The translations under genes and the position numbers were made by a program. The notes below the pieces were generated by a model. It was given only the letters and a program-made list of their open reading frames with translations. It ran no database searches and was not told the origin of the DNA. Positions 16,483 through 24,686 of a DNA stretch of 35,288 nt are shown piece after piece (the stretch's first letter is position 1; every line of letters begins with the position of its first letter). The DNA lies in contig SUXY01000031.1 in NCBI GenBank assembly GCA_015060705.1, positions 1 to 35,288 of the forward strand, read 5' to 3'. This DNA comes from Bacteroides sp. GTDB taxonomy: Bacteria > Bacteroidota > Bacteroidia > Bacteroidales > Bacteroidaceae.

Positions 16483-16914
16483 TCAATCCTCCTTAATAAA
16501 TATCTTCATCTGACAAGTAGCCAATACTTCTTCTTCCGATTTCGTTTCGGCTGCAATCAAAGTAACTCCTGCCGCTTCGCCCAATACCCGAAGACTGGTA
16601 TGCAGAAATTCGCCTACCTTCGGCAAACGAACAATCTTGAATTTCTTCACTTCTCCAATAAAGCCCAACTTCGGCGATTCACCTTTGGTATAGGGAGCAT
16701 AACCGGCAAAGGCCGCTGCACTTTGTGCCACATGCTCAATCATTCCTGGCTCGCGAAGAAAGCCTCCCTCACAAAAAAGATTACCCGACTGTACATGAAG
16801 TCCCGTCTCTGCGCTCGTTTCATCAGCACAAAAGAAGGTATCTACCATGACAATTGGGTTACGTTGGGGGATGAGTTTGTACAACCCTTCCCCTTCAAGC
16901 AATGGTTGTTTCAT
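16483..16914 (-). CDS. ApeP-like hotdog dehydratase (dehydratase 1)
   Basis: A 143-residue hotdog protein matching the predicted 3-hydroxyacyl-ACP dehydratases found in aryl-polyene clusters. The ATG at 16914 (MKQPLLEG) is preferred to the in-frame ATG at 16959, since the longer form would read through the palindromic repeat between this gene and the ACP. The N-terminal segment LIPQRNPIVMVDTFF corresponds to the usual PHRxPM-L-D segment with Gln where His is common. The central helix PGMIEHVAQSAAAFAGY carries Glu60, the acidic position of the hotdog active site. Its complement to dehydratase 2, which has the His but lacks the acid, suggests the two form one heterodimeric enzyme. Confidence 0.82.
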   Translation of the reverse strand: MKQPLLEGEGLYKLIPQRNPIVMVDTFFCADETSAETGLHVQSGNLFCEGGFLREPGMIEHVAQSAAAFAGYAPYTKGESPKLGFIGEVKKFKIVRLPKVGEFLHTSLRVLGEAAGVTLIAAETKSEEEVLATCQMKIFIKED

Positions 16915-16934
16915 CTTGTTTCTTTTTATTTTTA

Positions 16935-17006
16935 CACCACAGAGTACACAGAGTTCCACGGAATTATTTAATCTTTACTCTGTGGGACTCCGTGTACTCC
17001 GTGGTG
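16935..17006. repeat. Palindromic CACCACRGAGTACACRGAG-type repeat
   Basis: Two 28-base arms (16935-16962 and 16979-17006) form a near-perfect inverted repeat with only a few transitions between arms and a 16-base loop. This kind of 'CACCACAGAGTACACAGAG' palindrome is a dispersed repeat in many bacterial genomes. It fills the only sizeable gap in the lipid operon, between the ACP stop and dehydratase 1, so it is transcribed and would fold in the mRNA. Confidence 0.88.
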
Positions 17007-17015
17007 AAATGTGCT

Positions 17016-17255
17016 TTACGCTCTTTCAGCAATAAAGTCGTAAAGAGCCTGGAAAGTCTGAACCTGTACCATTTCAGCACCCTTGATCTTTACACCAAAT
17101 TCTGATTCAATCAAAGCAACCATGTCTACCAAGCTCAAGCTATCAAGTTGGAGAGTTTCCTTGATGTTTGCATCAGGAGTGATATCAGATACTTCCACTT
17201 CAAATTCTTCAGCCAATGTTTCGTTGATTTTTGCGATCAATTCGTTCTTTTCCAT
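17016..17255 (-). CDS. Acyl carrier protein
   Basis: A 79-residue acidic protein with the phosphopantetheine attachment motif LQLDSLSLVDMVALIE; the attachment serine is Ser39. It carries the growing chain for the ketosynthase directly upstream in transcription order. The DSLSLVD context differs from the DSLDTVE of typical housekeeping AcpP, which supports a pathway-dedicated carrier. It is followed by the palindromic repeat at 16935-17006, which could stabilise an ACP-containing upstream mRNA segment and give this protein higher expression than the genes downstream. Confidence 0.95.
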   Translation of the reverse strand: MEKNELIAKINETLAEEFEVEVSDITPDANIKETLQLDSLSLVDMVALIESEFGVKIKGAEMVQVQTFQALYDFIAERA

Positions 17256-17290
17256 TTTTTCTATCTTTTTATGTTGTTATTAATATTTTC

Positions 17291-18511
17291 TTAAAGGTTT
17301 CTCACAATCAATGTAGAGTTGGTACCACCAAAGCCAAATGAGTTCGACAAGAAGGTATCAAACCCTGTTTCGATACGCTGTGCCGGGATATACAACTTCG
17401 CAGAATCTTCATCCGGATTTTCGAAATTGAGGTTAGCAGCTATGAAGTTGTTCTTCATCATCAACATGGAGTAAATCACTTCACTGGCACCTGCCATCCA
17501 CATTTCATGACCAGTCTGACTCTTGGTAGAAGTTACCGGAATACGGTGATCACCAATTACACGATAGATGGCCTTTGCTTCGTTGGTATCGCCCACGTGA
17601 GTCGAAGTAGCATGCGCATTGATGTAACCGATTTCATCCACACCGATACCTGCACGGCGGATTGCCATTTCGAGCGACTTGGCTGGACCATCCACATTCG
17701 GAGAAGAGATATGGTCACCATTCGATGAGAAGCCATAACTCAAGATTTCCGCCAAGATCGGTGCACCACGACGGACTGCCGATTCGTAGCTTTCGATAAT
17801 CACGGTAGCAGCACCACCACCCGGAACCAAACCATCGCGATCACGGTCGAACGGACGGCTCGCCTTGGTCGGCTCGTCTTCACGGATAGAGAAGGCCGAG
17901 ATACCGTCGAATGAACCGACAGACCATGGATTTACTTCCTGAGCACCTCCACAAACGACCATTTCCTGCAAACCGTTCTGGATGAGCAATGCACCCAAAC
18001 CAATGGCATGAGATCCACTTGCACAAGCACCCGATACAGTCAAGTTAATACCCTTCAACTTGAAGATACAACCCAAGTTCATGGTTACAGTAGAATTCAT
18101 CGACTGGAAGATAGCACCCGAACCACACAAGGTAGTGTCTTTCTTTTCACGCATGGTGTCCACTGCCTTCACATTAGGCACGGTAGAACTGTCATTACCA
18201 TACAGCAAACCTACATCATGTGTATTCAAATAATCCTGATCGATACCAGCATTGCGAAGTGCATCTACGGTTGCACAATAAGCATACTTGGCCTGCTCAG
18301 GCATATATACACGCTGAGAACGACTCAGCAATTTCTTCAAATCCGGTTCTTCCAACTTGGCAGTCAAAGCCGAACGGAATCCCATCTCCTTACGCTCCGG
18401 AGCAAAAATGATACCGCTCTTTCCATGGTATAGCGAGTCACGTACTTCGTCCAAAGTCTTTCCGAGGCACGAATAGATACCCATACCGGTAATCACTACT
18501 CTGTTCATCAT
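17291..18511 (-). CDS. Beta-ketoacyl-ACP synthase, FabF/FabB type
   Basis: A condensing enzyme of 406 residues with the full Cys-His-His triad: Cys163 in SGACASGS, His300 in NAHATSTHVGD and His335 in KSQTGHEMWMAG. The closing GFGGTNSTLIV is intact, so this is an active ketosynthase and not a chain length factor. The start could be 18511 or 18508 (two consecutive Met codons). It follows the acyltransferase by 12 bases and precedes the ACP by 35. It most resembles ketosynthases of aryl-polyene and flexirubin clusters from context; the housekeeping FabF is expected elsewhere. No chain length factor gene is found in the window. Confidence 0.93.
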   Translation of the reverse strand: MMNRVVITGMGIYSCLGKTLDEVRDSLYHGKSGIIFAPERKEMGFRSALTAKLEEPDLKKLLSRSQRVYMPEQAKYAYCATVDALRNAGIDQDYLNTHDVGLLYGNDSSTVPNVKAVDTMREKKDTTLCGSGAIFQSMNSTVTMNLGCIFKLKGINLTVSGACASGSHAIGLGALLIQNGLQEMVVCGGAQEVNPWSVGSFDGISAFSIREDEPTKASRPFDRDRDGLVPGGGAATVIIESYESAVRRGAPILAEILSYGFSSNGDHISSPNVDGPAKSLEMAIRRAGIGVDEIGYINAHATSTHVGDTNEAKAIYRVIGDHRIPVTSTKSQTGHEMWMAGASEVIYSMLMMKNNFIAANLNFENPDEDSAKLYIPAQRIETGFDTFLSNSFGFGGTNSTLIVRNL

Positions 18512-18523
18512 TATTCTATATCT

Positions 18524-19918
18524 TTATTTATGTTTCTTTGTTTTAAGTATATCCAATGCTTCGTTCAGCAGCCCGTGCATGTCCTTACGCATCCGCTTCA
18601 ACTTGTCTACCGATTTAGGATGAAGCAGGCACTTCAACGATTGAAGCGCTTTCTTGCCACACTGTGCATACTTCCAGCAGAAGAGCATGATGAGCGGGAA
18701 AAGAGCTACATATATCAATGCCGACAACCAACCGTTTGTCAATCCCACCACCAGCAAAGTAATCAGGCTGAACAATGGAATAGTAAACAATACTGCCGAA
18801 CCAAACAACAAGGTTCCTTCGAACATCGGGTCCTTCATCTTGGCCTTGAAGATGCTCATCGGAATCCAATACACCAGCATACTCGGCCACCAAGAGAATA
18901 TCCACAACGGGAACAACATCAACAGTAACAGAAGTTTGAAACCCAAGGTTATCGGATTCACTTCTTGTTTCAAATGTTCATCGGTGATGCCGTGCTCGTC
19001 GATACCTTGACGCAACAAACGTGCTATTTCATAAGCCGCAGCAACAGTACCTTGAAGGTAAGTATCCTCAGACTTGAAACCTTCATCAAGCTTCGCTACC
19101 AATTCCTTGTCAACAAGCAATCGTTCCGGCAAATCATTCGGGTCGATGCCCTTTGCCTTGGCATAATCGGTACCGTAAGTAGTACGGATAAAGTCGATAG
19201 CCTGATAATTGTCCAAGTCACGAATATCAAGCATCAAGTTCGAAATCTGTTCGCGCACCAGCTTGTTCACTTCGCGTTGGGCCGTACGTGGTTTGGTCTT
19301 GTAAAGCTCGTAATAAGGCTGGAGGGAAATCGGCGTACCGAATTTCACCAACATGCGGTTGCGCATACCGAAATAGTGGGAATAATGGTTACAAGCCGGC
19401 AAAATCACCACATCCTTTTCAAAGTTGCCCAATTCGGCTGCTTCGAAAGCCATCTTGGTATAACCGAACGAGAATGTACCCAACCAACGCTTGTCCTGAT
19501 GACCTGCTTCCGGATACATAATCACAGTCTTACCATCAATCAAAGCCTGTTCGGACTGGCGGAAAGTTTCGGCATTCTTGCTGAGCGCACCTTCGCCCTC
19601 ATAATCCAAGCGGAACGCAGGCAACAAGCCGATAGAGCGCAAGAACTTGTTGGCTATCGGTGATACCAAGAACACATCGGCACGGGTAATGACGTGCGGT
19701 TTACGGTCCTGGAACGAAAACACCAAGCCCAACGGATCGTTCATGCAGTTCTGATGATTGGAGACAATCAGCAACGGAGTACCGTCTGCCGGAACCGCCT
19801 CGCTATTCACCTTATAGGTCTTCTTGTAATAAATCTTATCATGGAAGAAACGCAAGTACGCCTTGAATCCCCAATACAAGCATCCCGGTTTCTCTATCTT
19901 CTCTTTACCTTCACTCAT
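18524..19918 (-). CDS. PlsC-type membrane acyltransferase with long C-terminal membrane domain
   Basis: A 464-residue acyltransferase. The N-terminal PlsC domain (about 45-230) has the motif SNHQNCMNDP (His55 and Asp61, one residue further apart than the canonical HX4D) and a substrate-site motif MYPEAGH around 150. The segment after residue 300 contains several hydrophobic helices (LGFKLLLLLMLFPLWIFSWW and two more), then a basic tail. It is the first gene of the operon. In similar clusters such enzymes attach acyl chains to the final lipid, as proposed for aryl-polyene lipids; that is inferred here. A role in ordinary phospholipid synthesis is less likely given the neighbours. Confidence 0.87.
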   Translation of the reverse strand: MSEGKEKIEKPGCLYWGFKAYLRFFHDKIYYKKTYKVNSEAVPADGTPLLIVSNHQNCMNDPLGLVFSFQDRKPHVITRADVFLVSPIANKFLRSIGLLPAFRLDYEGEGALSKNAETFRQSEQALIDGKTVIMYPEAGHQDKRWLGTFSFGYTKMAFEAAELGNFEKDVVILPACNHYSHYFGMRNRMLVKFGTPISLQPYYELYKTKPRTAQREVNKLVREQISNLMLDIRDLDNYQAIDFIRTTYGTDYAKAKGIDPNDLPERLLVDKELVAKLDEGFKSEDTYLQGTVAAAYEIARLLRQGIDEHGITDEHLKQEVNPITLGFKLLLLLMLFPLWIFSWWPSMLVYWIPMSIFKAKMKDPMFEGTLLFGSAVLFTIPLFSLITLLVVGLTNGWLSALIYVALFPLIMLFCWKYAQCGKKALQSLKCLLHPKSVDKLKRMRKDMHGLLNEALDILKTKKHK

Positions 19919-19949
19919 ACTTTAAATACACATTTACGCAAAATCTGTG

Positions 19950-19981
19950 CAAAGGTACGATAAATTTGGCAGATATTCAAT
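19950..19981 (-). promoter_or_regulatory. Promoter of the eleven-gene lipid operon
   Basis: Minus strand TACCTTTG -7 box (19950-19957) with an ATTG near-match to TTTG (19978-19981) at a 20-base spacing. The predicted start is near 19943, about 25 bases before the ATG at 19918. No other clear promoter is seen inside the operon. Confidence 0.65.
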
Positions 19982-20044
19982 ATTTACCCCCGAGTTTTAT
20001 GATTGACAAGAATTTAGAACATTGAATCTGCCTTATAGAATAAA

Positions 20045-20076
20045 GGGCTGCCCTAGAATCACTTCCCGGACAGCCC
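20045..20076 (-). terminator. Terminator of the RND efflux operon
   Basis: A stem of GGGCTGCCC (20045-20053) with GGACAGCCC (20068-20076), one internal mismatch, about 35 bases after the stop of the TolC-like gene. The T tract on the minus strand is short (CCCTTTATT), so it may be a moderate terminator. Confidence 0.6.
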
Positions 20077-20108
20077 AACCTTTTAATATAACAGAATAAT
20101 TAGGTATG

Positions 20109-21482
20109 TTAATAACGACCACCTCCGAGGGCTTGATAAAGGTTTACTAAGTTCTGATTTTGCTTAAACCGATTGGCAGTCTGTTGCAACTGCGCGTTCA
20201 ATAAGGATTGCTGGGCAGTCAAGACCTCCAAGTAAGTCGTACTTCCATGCTTCATCAGCAAGGATGTGCTATGATAAGCTTTCTGCAAGGCGAGCACTTG
20301 CTTATCAAACAAAGCAGACTTATCTTTACTCGTCTGACATGCCATCAAGGCTTCGTTTACCTCTGCACCGGCATTGAGCAAAGCTTGTTGGAAAGCCAAT
20401 GAAGCTTGTTCTTGCTGTGCTTTGGCAATCTTGTATTGTCCTGCGATGCGACCTTGTGCAAAGAGCGGTTGGGTCAATGAACCAACGGCGGAGGCCAAGA
20501 ACTTACCAGGATTGACAATAGCACCTCCAGCCGAATTGGTCCATCCGGCACTTCCACTCAGCGTCACAGAAGGATAGAACGCGGAGCGTGCCACGTTTGT
20601 CGCATAGAAGGCAGCCTCCAACGAACGCTCGGCAACACGTACATCGGGACGATTAGCAAGGAGTTGAACAGGCAAACCAATAGACAATTGTTCAACACAC
20701 AGAAGAGAGGATTCCTTCCACGATGCACGGTCGATGCGATGCACCGGTTCTGCCAACAATAACGACAAACTATTTTCTACCTGATTGATTTGCTCTTTCA
20801 GGTCTAAGACGGAACTTTGCACACCTAGATGCGCGGCTTCCATCTGAGAGACAGCGGCTTCATTCGCCATCCCTGCATTCATCAGGGCACGAGTGCTCTT
20901 CACACTCTCGCCCCACGAACGTTCGGTTTCCTCGCTGATGCTCAACTGGGCATCCAACATCTGCAAGGTATAATAGATATTGGCAATGCCGGCAATTAAT
21001 TGCGTCTGCACGGCTTGCTCATAGTCATGGCTCTGTTCCAGCAATGCCTGCGCCTGCTTCTTGGCATTGCGCACATCACCTCCGAATAGGCTGAACTGCC
21101 AACTGGCAGTCAATGGCAAGTTATAAGTCTCCACCGCTTCGTGCTTGTCAAAGCTGCTGATAGTCCCTTGCGGTGCCAAGGCAAACGAGGGCAACAAAGC
21201 GAGTTTAGCGGAAAGCATGGTGGCTTCTGCCTGCTTTACCCGAAGGCGGGCACTCTGCAAATCGGTATTGTTCTGCAAGCCTTTTTCTATCAAAGTTTGC
21301 AGTTGTTCATCCGCAAAGAGATTCTTCCACGACATTTCTCCCAAGCTGACCTTGGTTGTATCGATGGACACTTCTTCGCCAAAGAGATTATCGGGAAGCG
21401 TCTCCTGCTGATGATAGTTGGTGTAGACGCCGCAACTGCTCAGCAACGGCATTACAGATAATATAAAGATGGTTTTCTTCAT
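20109..21482 (-). CDS. TolC/NodT-family outer membrane efflux lipoprotein
   Basis: Outer membrane channel of a tripartite efflux pump, 457 residues. The signal peptide ends in a lipobox (LLSSC, Cys17), so it is a lipoprotein of the NodT type. Two repeats of the outer membrane efflux domain follow, with the family's long helices (LQSARLRVKQAEATMLSAK near 75-95 and the RPDVRVAERSLEAAFYATNVARSAFYPSVTLSG segment near 285-315). The start is 6 bases after the pump gene stop, so it is the last gene of the adaptor-pump-channel operon. Confidence 0.95.
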   Translation of the reverse strand: MKKTIFILSVMPLLSSCGVYTNYHQQETLPDNLFGEEVSIDTTKVSLGEMSWKNLFADEQLQTLIEKGLQNNTDLQSARLRVKQAEATMLSAKLALLPSFALAPQGTISSFDKHEAVETYNLPLTASWQFSLFGGDVRNAKKQAQALLEQSHDYEQAVQTQLIAGIANIYYTLQMLDAQLSISEETERSWGESVKSTRALMNAGMANEAAVSQMEAAHLGVQSSVLDLKEQINQVENSLSLLLAEPVHRIDRASWKESSLLCVEQLSIGLPVQLLANRPDVRVAERSLEAAFYATNVARSAFYPSVTLSGSAGWTNSAGGAIVNPGKFLASAVGSLTQPLFAQGRIAGQYKIAKAQQEQASLAFQQALLNAGAEVNEALMACQTSKDKSALFDKQVLALQKAYHSTSLLMKHGSTTYLEVLTAQQSLLNAQLQQTANRFKQNQNLVNLYQALGGGRY

Positions 21483-21488
21483 TATAAC

Positions 21489-24400
21489 TTATTCTTTAAA
21501 CACACTACGTTCTTCCAAACTTCTCTCTCTTTCCAAGGCAAACTGTGCATCAGCTTCTTCACGCTTTGGTGGACGAACCTTCTCCTGCAAGTATTCGAAG
21601 ATGACAAAGAATACCGGCACCACAAAGAGCAAGGCGATGGTTCCCACCAACATACCGCCTACTACGGTCGTACCGAGGGATGAATTACCATTGGCACCGG
21701 CACCACTGGCAAACATCAACGGAAGCATACCGAAAATCATGGTGAGTACCGTCATCAAGATCGGACGGAAACGTACTTGGGCAGCTTGATAGGCGGCTTC
21801 TACGATACCCATTCCCTTGCGTCGGCGATCAAGTGCAAACTCAGTAATCAAGATGGCAGTTTTAGCCAATAAGCCAATCAGCATGATGACCCCCGTCTGC
21901 ATGTAGATGTTGTTTTCCAAACCGAACATCTTGGCGAAAAGGAACGAACCCATCACCCCGAACGGTACGGAAAGAATAACCGCCCATGGCACGAGGAAGC
22001 TTTCGTAGAGACAAGACAGAATCAAGAAGATGAGTACTACACAAATGAAATAGATGATAACGGTTTGATTGCTTCCGCTCAACGATTCTTCCTCGCGCGA
22101 CATGCCACCATATTCATAACCGTAACCGGTAGGCAACGTCTGGCCGGCTACTTCTTCAATCACTTTCATTACTTCACCGCTTGAATATCCTTCGGCTGGT
22201 GTCACCATGGCCGAGATACTACTGTACAAGTTGAAACGGTTGGCCACTTCGGCACCTTCTATTTTCTTCAACTTCACGAACTGCCCCACGGGAGCCATCT
22301 GCGTACCATTCCGCACATAGATGTTGTTCAGCGAAGCTTCGTCCAAGCGATACTCTGGCGAGGCTTGCAACATCACCCGATATACCTTACCGAACTGATT
22401 GAAATTGCTCACATACGAGCCACCGCAATAACTACCCAATACACTCAACACATCGGCAGGCGAAATACCGGCACGCTTACACTGGGCAGCATCCACTTCC
22501 ACTTGTACTTGCGGGAAGTTCATGGCGTAAGTGGTATAGGCCATCATCACTTCCGGACGCCGGTTCAAGGCACCGAGAAACTGCATGGCATTCTGATAAA
22601 ACACAGTCCTGTCGCCCCCCGTACGGTCCTGTATATTCATATCAATCGCATTACCCATACCATAACCCGGAATCATCCCCGGCTGTACGGTGAAGCTCTG
22701 TACCTCCTTGATGGCAGAAAGTTGTGCATTCAGTCGAGCAATCACAGCATTCGAGCTATGTTCTTCTCCCTTACGGTCATTCCAATCATGCAGACGCACA
22801 ATCACCGAACCATACGAGGAACCTTGTCCTGAAATCAACCCGTAACCCGAGATTACAGAATAGGTCTTGATTTCCTCGGTTTGATTCAATATCTCACGAA
22901 CCTTCTCCATCGCTACAGCTGTTTCTTCAAGCGTGGATCCCGGCGAACCACTCACGTTAATCATCAATACGGCTTGGTCTTCCTGAGGCACAAGGCCTGT
23001 CTTGGTAGTCTTCATGAGGAATACCAACAAGGCAGCCGTTACAGCCAAGGTTGCTCCTGTTATCCAGCGATGCTTGAAAGCGAAACTGATGCCTTTCTTG
23101 TACTTGCCGAGCATGGCATTGTACGAGGCATTATAAGCCGCTTTTACTCGTCCATTGATGCTCTTGGGACTTTTCTTTCCATCACTTGGCCGCATCATGA
23201 TGGCACATAGAGCCGGGCACAATGTCAAGGCACAAATCATGGAAAGCCCTACCGATGTAGCCATCGTCACCCCGAACTGGGTATAGAACACACCCGATGT
23301 ACCACCCATGAACGTTACCGGAATGAACACTGCCATAAAGACAATGGTACAAGTGATGATAGCCATGGTCACATCACTCATGGCATCCTTGGTGGCCAGG
23401 TAAGGCGACTTATATCCGGAGTCGAATTTCTCCTGAACAGCTTCTACTACCACAATGGCATCGTCCACCACTGTACCGATGGCAAGCACCAACGCAAACA
23501 AGGTCAGGATGTTGATGGTAAATCCTGCAGCCGACAAGCACGCAAATGTACCAATCAACGACACGATGATGGAGATGGACGGAATGAGCGTTGCCTTGAA
23601 GTCCTGCAAGAAGAAATACACCACCAAGATAACCAAGATGATAGCCACCACCAACGTTTCCACCACACTATAAATGGATGCAAACAAGAAGTCGTTGGAC
23701 GACATCAACGGGCGGAACTCCGTACCTTCGGGTAGTTCTTTCTTGATTTCTTCCAATTCGGCGGTAATGCGTGCATTTACTTCGGTTGCATTCGCTCCCG
23801 CTACCTGGAAAGCCAAGAACGGTACCCCCGGCTGACCATCCACATCACTATGGAAAGCATAACTCAACGCACCCAGTTCCACCTCTGCCACATCCTTCAA
23901 ACGAAGTACTTGCCCATTCGGAGTAGAATGAATCACAATGTTCTTGAACTCATCCACACTTTTCAAACGGCCGGTATATTTCATCGTGAACTGATAGGTA
24001 TTGTCGGTATTCTCACCCAACTGACCGGTCGGTGCTTCAAGGTTCTGTTCGCCAATCACGGCTGCGATGTCACTCGGCACCAGATGATACTGCGCCATCC
24101 GTTCAGGGTTGAGCCACACACGCATGGAATAGGTATTGCCGAGAGCCATCACATCGCCCACCCCTTCGATACGCTTGATTCGGGGCACTACATTGATGTC
24201 GAGGTAATTGGACAGGAAGTTTTCGTCATAGCGTCCGTTCGTACACACGAACGAACCAATTTGCAAGAATGAAGTCTGTCGCTTCTGTGTCGTTACCCCG
24301 ATTCTTGTCACTTCGGCAGGCAACAAGCCTTGTGCTTTCGCCACACGGTTCTGCACATTCACCGCAGCCATATCGGGGTCTGTTCCTTGTTTGAAATAGA

Positions 24401-24677
24401 CTTCAATGGCTGCCATCCCCGAATTGGATGCATTCGATGTCATATACATCATATTTTCCACCCCGTTGATACTTTCTTCGAGGGGCATAATCACGGCATT
24501 CATCACCGCTTCAGCATCGGCTCCCGTATAGGTGGTAGATACACGCACCGTAGGCGGAGCAATGTCAGGATATTGTTCTACCGGCAATGTCACCAACGAG
24601 ATGAAGCCGATAATCACGATGAGGATGGAGATGGAGAATGCCATCACCGGCCTCTTGATAAATATGTTTCCTTTCAT
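21489..24677 (-). CDS. AcrB/MexB-type RND multidrug efflux pump
   Basis: A 1062-residue inner membrane proton-driven exporter of the HAE-1 branch. The N-terminus IKRPVMAFSISILIVIIG is the first transmembrane segment, followed by the PDIAPPTVRVSTTYTGADA segment usual in AcrB-like proteins. The proton-relay pair Asp405-Asp406 (GTVVDDAIVVVE) is intact. Two large porter domains separate the two six-helix blocks, and the charged C-tail ends in FKE. Substrates are probably hydrophobic drugs, bile salts or detergents, by family. It lies between the adaptor (9 bases upstream) and the channel (6 bases downstream). Metal-efflux (CzcA-type) function is not supported, as the D-D pair and PDIAPP motif fit the HAE branch. 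Confidence 0.96.
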   Translation of the reverse strand: MKGNIFIKRPVMAFSISILIVIIGFISLVTLPVEQYPDIAPPTVRVSTTYTGADAEAVMNAVIMPLEESINGVENMMYMTSNASNSGMAAIEVYFKQGTDPDMAAVNVQNRVAKAQGLLPAEVTRIGVTTQKRQTSFLQIGSFVCTNGRYDENFLSNYLDINVVPRIKRIEGVGDVMALGNTYSMRVWLNPERMAQYHLVPSDIAAVIGEQNLEAPTGQLGENTDNTYQFTMKYTGRLKSVDEFKNIVIHSTPNGQVLRLKDVAEVELGALSYAFHSDVDGQPGVPFLAFQVAGANATEVNARITAELEEIKKELPEGTEFRPLMSSNDFLFASIYSVVETLVVAIILVILVVYFFLQDFKATLIPSISIIVSLIGTFACLSAAGFTINILTLFALVLAIGTVVDDAIVVVEAVQEKFDSGYKSPYLATKDAMSDVTMAIITCTIVFMAVFIPVTFMGGTSGVFYTQFGVTMATSVGLSMICALTLCPALCAIMMRPSDGKKSPKSINGRVKAAYNASYNAMLGKYKKGISFAFKHRWITGATLAVTAALLVFLMKTTKTGLVPQEDQAVLMINVSGSPGSTLEETAVAMEKVREILNQTEEIKTYSVISGYGLISGQGSSYGSVIVRLHDWNDRKGEEHSSNAVIARLNAQLSAIKEVQSFTVQPGMIPGYGMGNAIDMNIQDRTGGDRTVFYQNAMQFLGALNRRPEVMMAYTTYAMNFPQVQVEVDAAQCKRAGISPADVLSVLGSYCGGSYVSNFNQFGKVYRVMLQASPEYRLDEASLNNIYVRNGTQMAPVGQFVKLKKIEGAEVANRFNLYSSISAMVTPAEGYSSGEVMKVIEEVAGQTLPTGYGYEYGGMSREEESLSGSNQTVIIYFICVVLIFLILSCLYESFLVPWAVILSVPFGVMGSFLFAKMFGLENNIYMQTGVIMLIGLLAKTAILITEFALDRRRKGMGIVEAAYQAAQVRFRPILMTVLTMIFGMLPLMFASGAGANGNSSLGTTVVGGMLVGTIALLFVVPVFFVIFEYLQEKVRPPKREEADAQFALERERSLEERSVFKE

Positions 24678-24686
24678 TTCTCCTCC

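Noticed and set aside
21489-24677. Heavy-metal RND pump (CzcA type)
   Set aside because: The Asp405-Asp406 pair and the PDIAPP N-terminal segment fit the HAE-1 drug branch.
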